From: Planctomycetota bacterium
Lineage (GTDB): Bacteria > Planctomycetota > Phycisphaerae > Phycisphaerales > SM1A02
Reading direction: 5' to 3'
NCBI GenBank assembly: GCA_027295365.1
Contig: JAPULD010000154.1
Coordinates: 1 to 10,846, forward strand
DNA length: 10,846 nucleotides
Shown here piece by piece: positions 1-6,322 of the stretch. Position numbers and translations under genes: made by a program. Each line of letters begins with the position of its first letter. Within the stretch, counting starts at the first letter, position 1. The notes beneath the pieces were generated by a model. It was not told where the DNA came from. It searched no databases and saw only the letters and a list, made by a program, of their open reading frames with translations.

Positions 1-735
1 GAATCATCCCCCACGACGCCGGGCCACTGGGAAGCGACCCTGGAAGCGTTCAAGCCCAGCGCAAAGATTGACTGGATCCTGTACGTGGCGATCGCGATGG
101 GCGCGATCGGCCTGTTTCTCGCGTTGATTCGCACCTCAAAATGGAAACCCGTCCTGGCATCGCTTTCGATTGTTCTCGCGATCGGGTTTCTCATCAAACC
201 CATCGACAATCCGACGTTTGCCTTGTGGGGTCTGCCCGGTCTGTGTGGCGCGGGATTGATCGCCTGGCTTCTGCTCGAACCCCTGGCCACGAGAAGACCC
301 GGGGCTTCGCTTCCCTTGTCGTTCATGGTCCTGTTCACTGGCTTGGCCATGTTCACCGAAAAAACCGGTGGCATCTCCCTCGCCTTGACCTACGGCGCAC
401 TGAGTGGCGTATGCGGGGCAGCCCTCGTCGTGGCTTGGCTCAATCCAAAGCTTTCCTTTGCCGGGGGAGCGACCCCGATGCTCGCGGCCATCCCCCCCAC
501 GGCGCTCTGGCTTCAGGCGTGGTACTACTATGGCGATGCACCGTGGTATGCCTTTCCGCTCATGCTTCTCGTGATTCCCCTGCTCTGGCTGGGTGAAATT
601 CCGTTGGTGACCAAACGCCCTCCCTGGGTGGGCGTGCTCATCCGAGCGTCGCTGGTGGCGATTCCTGCTGTGATTGCCATCGTCTTGGCGATGAGCGAAC
701 AGCCGACGGATTCGTATTTAGAGACGTATGGTTGA
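1..735 (+). CDS. Polytopic membrane protein, 5' end outside window
   Basis: The frame is open from the first base of the window to the TGA at 733-735, giving 244 residues. The true start therefore probably lies upstream, and the in-frame GTG at 85 is unlikely to be the real one. I count about eight hydrophobic stretches at window residues ~25-43, 48-65, 75-93, 104-118, 125-147, 157-177, 181-202 and 208-230. The tail is short and polar. The visible N-terminal part (GHWEATLEAFKPSAKIDW) is polar and precedes the first membrane segment. I do not recognise the family and see no catalytic motif. The next gene, for a DUF481 outer-membrane protein, starts 67 bases after the stop on the same strand, so the two may share a transcript. 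Coding is well supported by length, hydrophobic pattern and composition; the function is unknown. Confidence 0.8.
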   Translation, partial: ESSPTTPGHWEATLEAFKPSAKIDWILYVAIAMGAIGLFLALIRTSKWKPVLASLSIVLAIGFLIKPIDNPTFALWGLPGLCGAGLIAWLLLEPLATRRPGASLPLSFMVLFTGLAMFTEKTGGISLALTYGALSGVCGAALVVAWLNPKLSFAGGATPMLAAIPPTALWLQAWYYYGDAPWYAFPLMLLVIPLLWLGEIPLVTKRPPWVGVLIRASLVAIPAVIAIVLAMSEQPTDSYLETYG

Positions 736-802
736 CGAGTGCATGCACCGGACCGGGTCGAGGCCTACTCTGGTGCAACAGACTTTTGAAAGATCCACGC
801 GC

Positions 803-1834
803 ATGAAAGAACTACGCACGGTGCGTTTCTGGTTGGGCCTCGTCATCGCGATCCTCATCGCCCGCCCCGCCCTAGCCTCCGATATGGTCCTGGTCAGTGG
901 CGAGAAACTCATTGGCGTGGTCATTCTCGATCGAGGCATTGATAGTTTCGTGGTGCAGCATCCCATTCTGGGTCGCCTGACGATCGCAACCTCGGATATC
1001 CGGACTATCGACGACAAACCCATCGAGGCCATCCTGATCCCGACAAGAATGATCCCGGCCAACCCAGCGCTCCCTGCCCCGACCCCAAGCAAGGACACGA
1101 CCACGGATCAGGAGGACTCGAATAGAGCCTCGTCCCCCGATACCCCTCGGGTACATTGGGCTTCGCAACTCGAATTTGGCGGCAACATCACCGACGGACC
1201 GACCGACACCGGCAATCTGGTCATTCGATTTCGGACCACGAAAACCACTCCTGGCAACGTGACTCGGGCGGACATGAACTATCGGCTCTCCACCAACAAT
1301 GGCGATCGCACTGTCGATCGGTTCGACGTGGGATTTTTCACCGAATGGAACGACGAAATATCGAAGTGGAGCACCTTCGGTCAGGGTCGTTATGAGCGAG
1401 CGGAGTTTGATACCTGGGATGAGCGGCTCACCGGCAGTGGCGGCCTTGGCTATCGATTTCTCGAACTCAAGGAAGTCGATGAGACGGGCAATCCCGTGGA
1501 GTTTCTCAAGCTGATCGGACGCGTCGGGGGCGGTCTTCGCCAGGAGTTTGGCTCCGACAACGAGGATCTCGCCCCGGAAGGATTGGTCGGCCTCGATATG
1601 AACCTGAGACTCAGTGAAGATCAACATCTGCTGGGCATCACTCGCTACTTCCCCGACCTCAACGAGAGTGGCGAGTTCCGAGTCGAATCCGCCCTCGACT
1701 GGTCGATCGCCATCGACAAACTCAAGGGGGTATCCCTGCGGTTGGGACTCCAGCATGAATACGATTCCCAAAGCGCCTCGGACATCTCAAAGAACGACAT
1801 CTCCGCCCAGGCAACCCTCGTCATCAGTTTCTGA
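803..1834 (+). CDS. DUF481 family outer-membrane beta-barrel protein
   Basis: A 343-residue exported protein. ATG 803 is preferred over the in-frame ATG at 728, because it places a clean signal peptide at the N-terminus (MKELRTVRFWLGLVIAIL..., cleavage expected after ALA at residue 25) and avoids overlapping the upstream gene. Residues ~29-70 form a small beta-rich domain (LVSGEKLIGVVI... LGRLTIATSDIRTI), often found ahead of DUF481 in planctomycete proteins. A Pro/Asp/Thr-rich linker follows at ~84-116. From ~119 to 343 comes the DUF481 (YdiY-like, 'salt-induced outer membrane protein') barrel, with alternating amphipathic strands, TDTGN near residue 135 and the sequence GGLGYRF. The protein ends in Phe (LVISF), the usual outer-membrane assembly signal. 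Family assignment is by recognition; the substrate or role of DUF481 proteins is not established. Confidence 0.85.
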   Translation: MKELRTVRFWLGLVIAILIARPALASDMVLVSGEKLIGVVILDRGIDSFVVQHPILGRLTIATSDIRTIDDKPIEAILIPTRMIPANPALPAPTPSKDTTTDQEDSNRASSPDTPRVHWASQLEFGGNITDGPTDTGNLVIRFRTTKTTPGNVTRADMNYRLSTNNGDRTVDRFDVGFFTEWNDEISKWSTFGQGRYERAEFDTWDERLTGSGGLGYRFLELKEVDETGNPVEFLKLIGRVGGGLRQEFGSDNEDLAPEGLVGLDMNLRLSEDQHLLGITRYFPDLNESGEFRVESALDWSIAIDKLKGVSLRLGLQHEYDSQSASDISKNDISAQATLVISF

Positions 1835-2055
1835 CCCCCGGAAGCCTGGAGAGTTCGTGATCGTTTGTTTTTTCATTTTTCTGGGGACGTCATCCCAGAT
1901 TCACCAGCCATTACAGATGATCAACTGCATCGTCACCTTGATGGATTGACCACGGTGGGGCTTTTGTTGAGCCGATGAAGGACTTGTCGGTTTCCCCTAT
2001 TCAGGCCATTTTGCCATCGACGTGAAAAGTTGATGGTAAAATCGGAATCTTGAAA
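1835..2055. other. Non-coding spacer downstream of the DUF481 gene
   Basis: No gene is seen here. The stretch begins with a T-rich patch (1865-1880) followed by a weak hairpin (CTGGG 1881-1885 with CCCAG 1893-1897) that has no T-run after it. A second hairpin pairs 2014-2021 with 2029-2036 (8 pairs including one G-T, 7-base loop), also without a T-run. Neither is a convincing intrinsic terminator. The stretch ends at the promoter-like site at 2056. Confidence 0.5.
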
Positions 2056-2083
2056 TTGACGACCCCCCATTTGGGTCTAGAGT
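2056..2083 (+). promoter_or_regulatory. Sigma70-like promoter for the leader RNA
   Basis: TTGACG at 2056-2061 matches the -35 consensus at five of six positions. TAGAGT at 2078-2083 matches the -10 consensus at four of six, with a 16-base spacer. Transcription would start near 2090, about 13 bases before the first helix of the structured leader. The placement fits, but the -10 is weak and promoter consensus in this phylum is poorly known. Confidence 0.4.
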
Positions 2084-2102
2084 AATAGCGAATGTCTCAG
2101 CA

Positions 2103-2231
2103 CACACACGTCAACTTTATTTGCCCGATGAACTGCCGCCTTTGGAAGGCGGACAGGGTTGACGTTGTGCACGCGTAGCATTCCACACTGACACGCACCA
2201 AACGCAACGACAACCCTGCCCCAAGGCAGGG
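2103..2231 (+). ncRNA. Structured leader RNA with mutually exclusive helices (attenuator or riboswitch candidate)
   Basis: Four helices can be drawn by hand. P1 pairs 2103-2115 with 2158-2169 (12 pairs, bulged C2107). P2 inside it pairs 2133-2142 with 2146-2156 (10 pairs, bulged A2153, loop TGG). An alternative helix pairs CAGGGTTGACGTTG (2154-2167) with 2205-2218 (13 of 14 pairs). The terminator pairs 2212-2220 with 2225-2233. The alternative helix uses the 3' strand of P1 and the 5' strand of the terminator, so it cannot coexist with either. This is the classic anti-antiterminator, antiterminator and terminator layout. I recognise no known riboswitch class in it. A stand-alone small RNA ending at the terminator is the main alternative. 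Downstream lie a small ORF and the gene at 2372. Confidence 0.6.
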
Positions 2232-2240
2232 TTTTTTCTT
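2212..2240 (+). terminator. Intrinsic terminator of the leader RNA
   Basis: AACCCTGCC (2212-2220) pairs perfectly with GGCAGGGTT (2225-2233) around a CCAA loop. The T-tract TTTTTTCTT runs from 2232 to 2240. It lies 131 bases upstream of the 2372 gene and more than 370 bases after the DUF481 stop. It therefore more likely ends a short leader or small RNA than the DUF481 messenger. Confidence 0.85.
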
Positions 2241-2270
2241 GTCCCGATGACCTCACCCAGGAGCCCTCCG

Positions 2271-2375
2271 ATGAAACGCCGCCCTATCTCAGTCATTGAA
2301 ATGCCGAACGCCTGTGTAACCCTTTGCCTTTTTCACCACGGAGAATCCGGATTTGAAGGAGGCGCAGCGCCATGA
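2271..2375 (+). CDS. Possible 34-residue small ORF, coupled to the next gene
   Basis: ATG 2271 follows a good Shine-Dalgarno (AGGAG 2259-2263, 7-base spacing) and runs 34 codons to a TGA at 2373-2375. The stop overlaps the ATG of the next gene as ATGA, the arrangement typical of translational coupling. The peptide begins MKRRPISVIEMPNACVTL and ends GGAAP. It has a mildly hydrophobic centre with two Cys, and no match that I know. Against it, third-position GC looks lower than in the neighbouring genes. It begins 30 bases after the leader terminator, so it would be expressed only on read-through. It could be a leader peptide or a chance frame. Confidence 0.4.
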   Translation: MKRRPISVIEMPNACVTLCLFHHGESGFEGGAAP

Positions 2376-3097
2376 ACCCCGCGAGCCCCAACGCATTCAT
2401 AGGTAATTTCTTTTCTTCCGATGCCCATCCTCGGGGGTCATTGGCGGGCATGCTGGCCGCCATGAGAGCCTCTCTAGAATCGACGGGTTTCGGATTCAGG
2501 CTTCATCTGCAGCCTTTGCGGTTCTCCGATGTCATGTCACGTTGGAGCGATTTTGGAGGCGTCGAAGCGATGACCCTGTTGGTCGACCTGGAAAACCAGG
2601 CAGCGCAGATCCTGCCGGATCACGAACTTCGTGCGTTCGTCGGTCAGGCTGCGAATCGAAAATTTGCCGCGGTTCGGGTGGATGGCCCCCTTGAGCCGCG
2701 CGATGTCGAGGCGATCGTGAGCGCCATCGCCAGGGGCGATTCACCCCTGGAATTCGAGTGTCGCGCCATCGCCTCCCTGCATCCGAAAGGTGCAGGCGGG
2801 ATTGAACTGGATGTTCGCCATCGTGAACACGCCCTGTTGGTGGTGGCCGAAGCGTTTCGGCATTACGTGGCCGCCTTGCGCAAGCGATCGGTGCAGGACG
2901 TTACGCCGCCCGAGACCTGGCAGGTGCAGCGTCTGCTCGACATCGGGGGCGAGATCAGCGTGCGTCCCATTGAAACCGAGGTGTACACCACCTCGATCGA
3001 TGTGGGGGTCTGCGCCGAGTCTGGCCTGCCCTCCAAACCCGCGATGTTGTCACTCATCTACGACGTGTTCAGCGACACCTGGCACGACGAACCATAG
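2372..3097 (+). CDS. Hypothetical protein, 241 aa
   Basis: ATG 2372 is preceded by a strong Shine-Dalgarno (AAGGAGG, 2356-2362), so the start is well supported. The protein has no signal peptide or membrane segment and looks like a soluble alpha/beta protein. A hydrophobic strand MTLLVDLENQ is followed by acidic and helical stretches, an Arg-rich helix (FRHYVAALRKRS) near the middle and a C-terminal segment IYDVFSDTWHDEP. I do not recognise the family and see no catalytic signature. It is the first well-supported gene downstream of the attenuator-like leader and the possible small ORF, so it is the natural candidate for the regulated gene. No convincing terminator follows before the convergent cupin genes. 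Confidence 0.8.
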   Translation: MNPASPNAFIGNFFSSDAHPRGSLAGMLAAMRASLESTGFGFRLHLQPLRFSDVMSRWSDFGGVEAMTLLVDLENQAAQILPDHELRAFVGQAANRKFAAVRVDGPLEPRDVEAIVSAIARGDSPLEFECRAIASLHPKGAGGIELDVRHREHALLVVAEAFRHYVAALRKRSVQDVTPPETWQVQRLLDIGGEISVRPIETEVYTTSIDVGVCAESGLPSKPAMLSLIYDVFSDTWHDEP

Positions 3098-3284
3098 CCG
3101 CGGGTCGCGGCGGCGACGCGTGAACGATGATCACTCGGTTCTTCGCTTTTCCTCTCCCGGGAAGCGACGTACTGAGGGGCTCCCACTCCCTTCTTCATCG
3201 ATCACCGATACACATGAAACCGCCGCCGCGCCCGTTGCGAATATTGAAGTGAAGGAAGAAGGACGCTCAGAGGCGGAGGAAGCG

Positions 3285-3328
3285 GGAGAAAAGAAAAAGC
3301 GGCCGATCGGTGATTCGAGCGGCCGCTT
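3285..3328 (-). terminator. Minus-strand intrinsic terminator of the cupin pair
   Basis: AAGCGGCCG (3297-3305) and CGGCCGCTT (3320-3328) form a perfect 9-bp stem with a 14-base loop. On the minus strand it is followed by a T-rich run (complement of the A-rich 3287-3298). It lies 30 bases beyond the stop of the second cupin gene. The plus-strand side has no T-run, so it probably works in one direction only. Confidence 0.8.
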
Positions 3329-3358
3329 CGTATTGATTCATCTGTCAGGTACAGTGAT

Positions 3359-3727
3359 TCAGTCGTCGATCTGATCCACGCCGATCGTTTCGCTGACTGG
3401 GCTGAAGACGTCGTAGACCACTGTGTCCTCCAGCACTTGAGCTCCATGAATGAAGTTTGAGGGCAGGTGCAGTACCTGACCCGGGCCAAGCGTTTCCACC
3501 CGGACCTCATCGCCTTGGCCAATGGTGAATCTGAGAAGGCCTGAAATGACCGTTGTCATTTGCTCGTTCTCATGCGCATGCATCGGGACGACTGCGCCCT
3601 TCTTCAGGCGAATGTCGAGCAGCATGAACCGATCGCCTTCGATTCTTCTCCGCTCGATGCCTTCGCGGGGATAATCCTGTTCAAGATCCTCCAATCGATA
3701 CACCGTGGCGTCCTGAGCGGCTGGCAT
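3359..3727 (-). CDS. Small cupin-domain protein (copy A)
   Basis: A 122-residue single-domain cupin. ATG 3727 is chosen because it follows GAGGAAAGGA and aligns exactly with the start of its neighbour (MPxxQDATV). An in-frame ATG 54 bases upstream would add an unmatched tail. The metal-site motif appears as H50, H52 and E55 in HAHENEQ, and the last histidine as H94 in the second cupin motif (GQVLHLPSNFIHG). A metal-binding beta-barrel is therefore expected. Such small cupins (cupin_2 type) act as metal-dependent enzymes or sensors of small molecules; the substrate cannot be told. By eye it is about 60% identical to the adjacent upstream gene at 3753-4115, so the two are a tandem duplication. 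It is the second gene of the pair and is followed by a terminator. Confidence 0.85.
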   Translation of the reverse strand: MPAAQDATVYRLEDLEQDYPREGIERRRIEGDRFMLLDIRLKKGAVVPMHAHENEQMTTVISGLLRFTIGQGDEVRVETLGPGQVLHLPSNFIHGAQVLEDTVVYDVFSPVSETIGVDQIDD

Positions 3728-3752
3728 GGCATTCCTTTCCTCGAAACTTGAA

Positions 3753-4115
3753 TCACTCTCTGTCGATACCCGTCTTTTCACTGACGGGGCTGAAGAGATC
3801 GTAGATCAGCGTATCCTCCAAGGCCTCCGCCCCATGAGGCACATCCGATGGCAGGTGCAGCACCTGGCCCCCGACCAGGGTCTCCTCGCGCACCGCATCA
3901 CCCTCGCCAATCGTGAACCGGATACGCCCATGCATGACCATCGCGATCTGCTCGTTCTCGTGACGATGCGAAGGGACCGAGAACCCCTTGGCCAGATGAA
4001 CTTCGGAAACCATGAATCGATCTCCGATGATGCGACGGCGGGTAATGAGGTCCATGGGTGAATCTTGCTCAAGATCCTCCCAACGAAACACGGTGGCGTC
4101 CTGCGAAGTTGGCAT
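3753..4115 (-). CDS. Small cupin-domain protein (copy B)
   Basis: A 120-residue single-domain cupin starting at ATG 4115 behind a good Shine-Dalgarno (AAGGAG, minus strand). Motif 1 reads HRHENEQ (H50, H52, E55) and motif 2 reads GQVLHLPSDVPHG with the last histidine at 94, so the metal ligands are intact. It aligns without gaps to copy A over its length (about 75 of 120 positions identical by hand count). The most conserved parts are the start (QDATV), RRRI.GDRFM, RFTIG, GQVLHLPS and FSPVSE. Divergence is greatest on the strands facing the pocket between motif 1 and RFTIG, which might mean different ligands. The two genes are 25 bases apart and probably cotranscribed, this one first. The region upstream (4116-4290) is shared with the divergent membrane-protein gene. 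Confidence 0.87.
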   Translation of the reverse strand: MPTSQDATVFRWEDLEQDSPMDLITRRRIIGDRFMVSEVHLAKGFSVPSHRHENEQIAMVMHGRIRFTIGEGDAVREETLVGGQVLHLPSDVPHGAEALEDTLIYDLFSPVSEKTGIDRE

Positions 4116-4290
4116 GTCTGCTCCTTGTGAAAACTTCCCTTGATCCTACCCACCCCGGACCTCGGAGATCCATCCCTGAAGCTCTCTTCATGCCTTCGAG
4201 GCTCGGGCCTGAAGGACGATGGAAGAATCGATATTGGAGAGCTTGACGCGACGCCCCAAACGCGAGTTCATTCCTGGTATCCTATACGCC

Positions 4291-4677
4291 ATGGCGGATA
4301 TGAATCGACCTGCCGATGGTGGACCGAAATTCCTCAGCCTGCCCCCCATGCGCTATCCGAGGGCCTACGTGTGGCTCATCTTCATTTCCGCGATAGACAT
4401 CATCTGCACCTGGATAATCCTGGTGAAACACGAAGGCAACGAGGCCAATCCCATTGTGGCCTGGGTCATCGAAAACTTCGGGTCCACCGGGATGATCGTG
4501 TTCAAGTTCAGCCTCATGATCTTCGTGATCGTGATTTGCGAAATTGTGGGACGCAAGAAAGACCGCACGGGAATGCGTCTGGCCTGGACCGGGGTGGCGA
4601 TCTCCGCCTTGCCCCTGATGGTGTCGGTCATGCTCGTGCTCGAGCGGATCAAGTCGTTTCTGACGCTCAGCGAATGA
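4291..4677 (+). CDS. DUF5658-like small membrane protein (copy 1)
   Basis: A 128-residue membrane protein. ATG 4291 is chosen because its paralogue at 4818 begins in the same way (M[AS]D) and both share LPPMRYP about 16-26 residues later. An upstream in-frame ATG (4219) has only a badly spaced GAAGGA. Three hydrophobic segments are seen at ~26-45, 67-86 and 99-117. The first carries D36 and T40-W41, and is followed by EGNEANP (48-54). The second starts with IVFKF and ends CEIVGRKK. The D...T...EG.E.NP...FK pattern is what I associate with DUF5658, a family without a known function. No Shine-Dalgarno is visible before the chosen start. The gene is followed by an unusual C-rich spacer and then its paralogue. 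Confidence 0.75.
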   Translation: MADMNRPADGGPKFLSLPPMRYPRAYVWLIFISAIDIICTWIILVKHEGNEANPIVAWVIENFGSTGMIVFKFSLMIFVIVICEIVGRKKDRTGMRLAWTGVAISALPLMVSVMLVLERIKSFLTLSE

Positions 4678-4722
4678 AGACGACTCTATTTCCAGTCCAA
4701 GTGCGCTGCTGAGATGAACACA

Positions 4723-4784
4723 CCCCCCGCCCCCGCCCCCGGATACCCCCGGCCCCCTGATCCCCCGAATCTCTCGCCCCCCCC
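4723..4784. repeat. Seven C-runs (G-quadruplex or i-motif-prone tract)
   Basis: Within 62 bases there are seven runs of five or more C: 4723-4728, 4730-4734, 4736-4740, 4746-4750, 4753-4757, 4762-4766 and 4777-4784. They are separated by 1-10 bases. The complementary strand meets the usual intramolecular G-quadruplex pattern several times over. For the flanking plus-strand genes the G-rich strand is the template strand. The tract lies in the spacer between the two paralogous membrane-protein genes. Confidence 0.85.
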
Positions 4785-4817
4785 AACCATGACCTGAAAT
4801 TCTCAGTTTTACACACG

Positions 4818-5267
4818 ATGTCGGACCTATCCAAGTCCAACCCTTCAGAATCAACCGGTCAGCCTGAGGCGCCGAAGCATCCGGGCTTCCTTGATTTGCC
4901 CCCCATGCGCTATCCCAACGAATACGTATGGCTCGTATTCGTCTCGTGTCTTGACCTCACGCTGACCTGGGTGATTCTCGAAGGTCTCGAAGGCGATGAG
5001 ATCAATCCCTTGGCGAAAATGATCCTCGAAAGCTTGAAGGGCACGCCATCCAATCCCTTTGACAATTCGATACTCAGCCTCATGGGCTATCTGGGGCTGA
5101 TCGTTTTCAAATTCTGCCTTATCCTGTTCGTCATGCTCGTCTGCGAAGTTGTCGGCCGACGTAATAATGTCATGGCCCGCCGACTGGCACGATTCGGGGT
5201 GGTGGTGTCCGCCATCCCCGTGCTCGTTTCGCTGTATCTGCTCATCACGGAAGTCCTGCATTTATGA
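4818..5267 (+). CDS. DUF5658-like small membrane protein (copy 2)
   Basis: A 149-residue paralogue of the preceding gene. Shared landmarks are LPPMRYP (27-33), YVWL, the D...LTW.IL segment, EGDEINP, IVFKF, CE.VGRR and a final hydrophobic segment. It differs by an inserted stretch between the first and second membrane segments (KGTPSNPFDNSILSLMGY). The N-terminal tail before LPPMRYP is 26 residues and polar. ATG 4818 has no clear Shine-Dalgarno; the next candidate start would remove the N-terminal tail but keep the domain. The stop codon overlaps the ATG of the acetyltransferase gene (ATGA at 5264-5267), which argues for coupled translation. Assignment to DUF5658 is from the motif pattern; the function is unknown. 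Confidence 0.8.
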   Translation: MSDLSKSNPSESTGQPEAPKHPGFLDLPPMRYPNEYVWLVFVSCLDLTLTWVILEGLEGDEINPLAKMILESLKGTPSNPFDNSILSLMGYLGLIVFKFCLILFVMLVCEVVGRRNNVMARRLARFGVVVSAIPVLVSLYLLITEVLHL

Positions 5268-5767
5268 AGATTCTCGAGACCCGTCGCCTGCTGCTCCGGC
5301 ACTCCATGCTCAATGACCTGGAGGATCTGAAGACGTTGTATGCCGATCCAGGCGTCGGCCTCGCTTTGGCGAGCGGAGATTCCACGCCCAAAGAATCGCT
5401 CCGCGCCATGTTGATGGCGCACACCGAGGAGTTTCGACGTGAAGGGATCGGCCTGCTCAGCGTGGTGAATCCCGAACTGGGCCAGGTGGTCGGGCAATGT
5501 GGACTGCGTCGTCAGACCATAGATGGCAATACAAGTCTCGTTTTGCAATGTGCCATCAACGCTTCTGCGCGACGAGATGGTCTGGGGGCCGAGGCGTGTG
5601 CCGCGGTCATTCATTATGCGTCCGAGGAATTGCCGAGCGAATCCATGATCGCCCTGGTCGATGAAAAGAATGTCGGAGCCCTGAAACTCGCAACGAAACT
5701 GGGGCTGGTCCGGACCGGTGAAGTAGATCGAGGTGGCCGCACGTTGGCGATATTCACCCCGTCTTGA
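5264..5767 (+). CDS. GNAT-family N-acetyltransferase
   Basis: A 167-residue cytoplasmic enzyme of the RimJ-like (Acetyltransf_3) branch, which transfers an acetyl group from acetyl-CoA to an amine acceptor. The opening ETRRLLLRH (5-13) and the following DLEDLKTLYADP are typical of that branch. The acetyl-CoA pyrophosphate loop is R103-R104-D-G106-L-G108-A. The C-terminal signature NVGALKLATKLGLVRTGE starts at N136. A full set of core elements is present and the length is normal. The start overlaps the stop of the DUF5658-like gene by four bases, so it is likely translated by coupling. The acceptor cannot be predicted; ribosomal-protein N-termini, small molecules and antibiotics are all used in this branch. 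Confidence 0.88.
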   Translation: MKILETRRLLLRHSMLNDLEDLKTLYADPGVGLALASGDSTPKESLRAMLMAHTEEFRREGIGLLSVVNPELGQVVGQCGLRRQTIDGNTSLVLQCAINASARRDGLGAEACAAVIHYASEELPSESMIALVDEKNVGALKLATKLGLVRTGEVDRGGRTLAIFTPS

Positions 5768-5792
5768 ACCCGGGATCTCATGAGGTACGTCG

Positions 5793-6209
5793 TCATTCTC
5801 CCATGACCGTGACCTCGATCTCTCGCTCACGAGGTCTGACATCGCATTCCAGGTGAATGACTTGTTGCCACGTGCCCAGCCGCATGATCCCTTGGCGGAT
5901 GGGGATCGTCAGCGAAGGGCCCATCAGCGTCGCCTGAAGGTGAGAGTGGCCATTGCCATCATGCCAGGCCTGCTCATGTCCATACTCGCGATTTGGAGGC
6001 AAGAGCTTGTCGAGCATCTCGGGGAGATCGCGTTGCAGGCCCGGCTCGAATTCGATGGCGCCGATGGCCCCGGTGCTGCCGACGTTGAAGATGTTGACCA
6101 GACCGATGCGCACGCCCGAGGTCGTGACGATGTGTTGAACTTTTTCCGTCAGGTCATGCATGTCGCGATGACCTTGCGTCGAAAGCGAGATCGCTTCGTG
6201 ATGAATCAT
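5793..6209 (-). CDS. YjbQ family protein (UPF0047)
   Basis: A 138-residue YjbQ/UPF0047 protein. Some members of this family have thiamine-phosphate-synthase side activity, but the main role is not settled. Landmarks are GHRDMHDLTEKVQHIV near the N-terminus, GSTGAI (44-49) followed by IEFEPGLQRDLPEML, DGNGHSH (84-90), GPSLTIP and LGTWQQV (111-117). The N-terminal landmark set fits a start at ATG 6209. A longer frame reaching 6326 is rejected, because it would read through the intrinsic terminator at 6286-6322. This is the branch with GSTGAI in place of the HTTA motif of E. coli YjbQ. The gene is convergent with the acetyltransferase, with 25 bases between the stops and no terminator seen there. 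Confidence 0.87.
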   Translation of the reverse strand: MIHHEAISLSTQGHRDMHDLTEKVQHIVTTSGVRIGLVNIFNVGSTGAIGAIEFEPGLQRDLPEMLDKLLPPNREYGHEQAWHDGNGHSHLQATLMGPSLTIPIRQGIMRLGTWQQVIHLECDVRPREREIEVTVMGE

Positions 6210-6285
6210 GCCCAACTCCAAACCGATACAACGTTTGGCGCGCCGTTTCGATGCGCACAAACAAGGCGACGTGAAATGATTAATG

Positions 6286-6322
6286 AAAAAAAGCTCGACG
6301 GCATGGTGAATGTCCGTCGAGC
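6286..6322 (-). terminator. Minus-strand intrinsic terminator upstream of the YjbQ gene
   Basis: GCTCGACGG (6293-6301) and CCGTCGAGC (6314-6322) form a perfect 9-bp stem with a 12-base loop. On the minus strand it is followed directly by seven T (6286-6292). It sits 77 bases before the YjbQ start and 256 bases beyond the crotonase stop, so it ends a transcript coming from the right and isolates the YjbQ gene. Confidence 0.85.

Noticed and set aside
872..1771. 299-codon open frame on the minus strand
   Set aside because: It is antisense to the DUF481 gene, which has a signal peptide, a recognised domain and a terminal Phe. The translation has no domain-like pattern and arises from GC-biased codon positions.
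1881..1897. CTGGG/CCCAG hairpin after the DUF481 gene
   Set aside because: The T-rich patch is on the wrong side for a plus-strand terminator and the stem is short.
2121..2160. Hammerhead-like CGATGA beside a stem
   Set aside because: The core would need CTGANGA and GAAA in the right places; the first is CCGATGA and the second is missing.
3098..3125. GC-rich inverted repeat after the 2372 gene (CGCG...TCGC / GCGACGCG)
   Set aside because: The stem has a bulge and no T-run follows on either strand, so I do not call it a terminator.
2790..3374. 194-codon open frame overlapping the 2372 gene and running past it
   Set aside because: Its translation is Arg/Pro/Cys-rich low complexity. The overlapping 2372 frame has a strong Shine-Dalgarno and protein-like composition.
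4219..4290. 24-codon upstream extension of the first DUF5658-like gene
   Set aside because: The GAAGGA there is only two bases from the ATG, and the paralogue starts at the position matching 4291.
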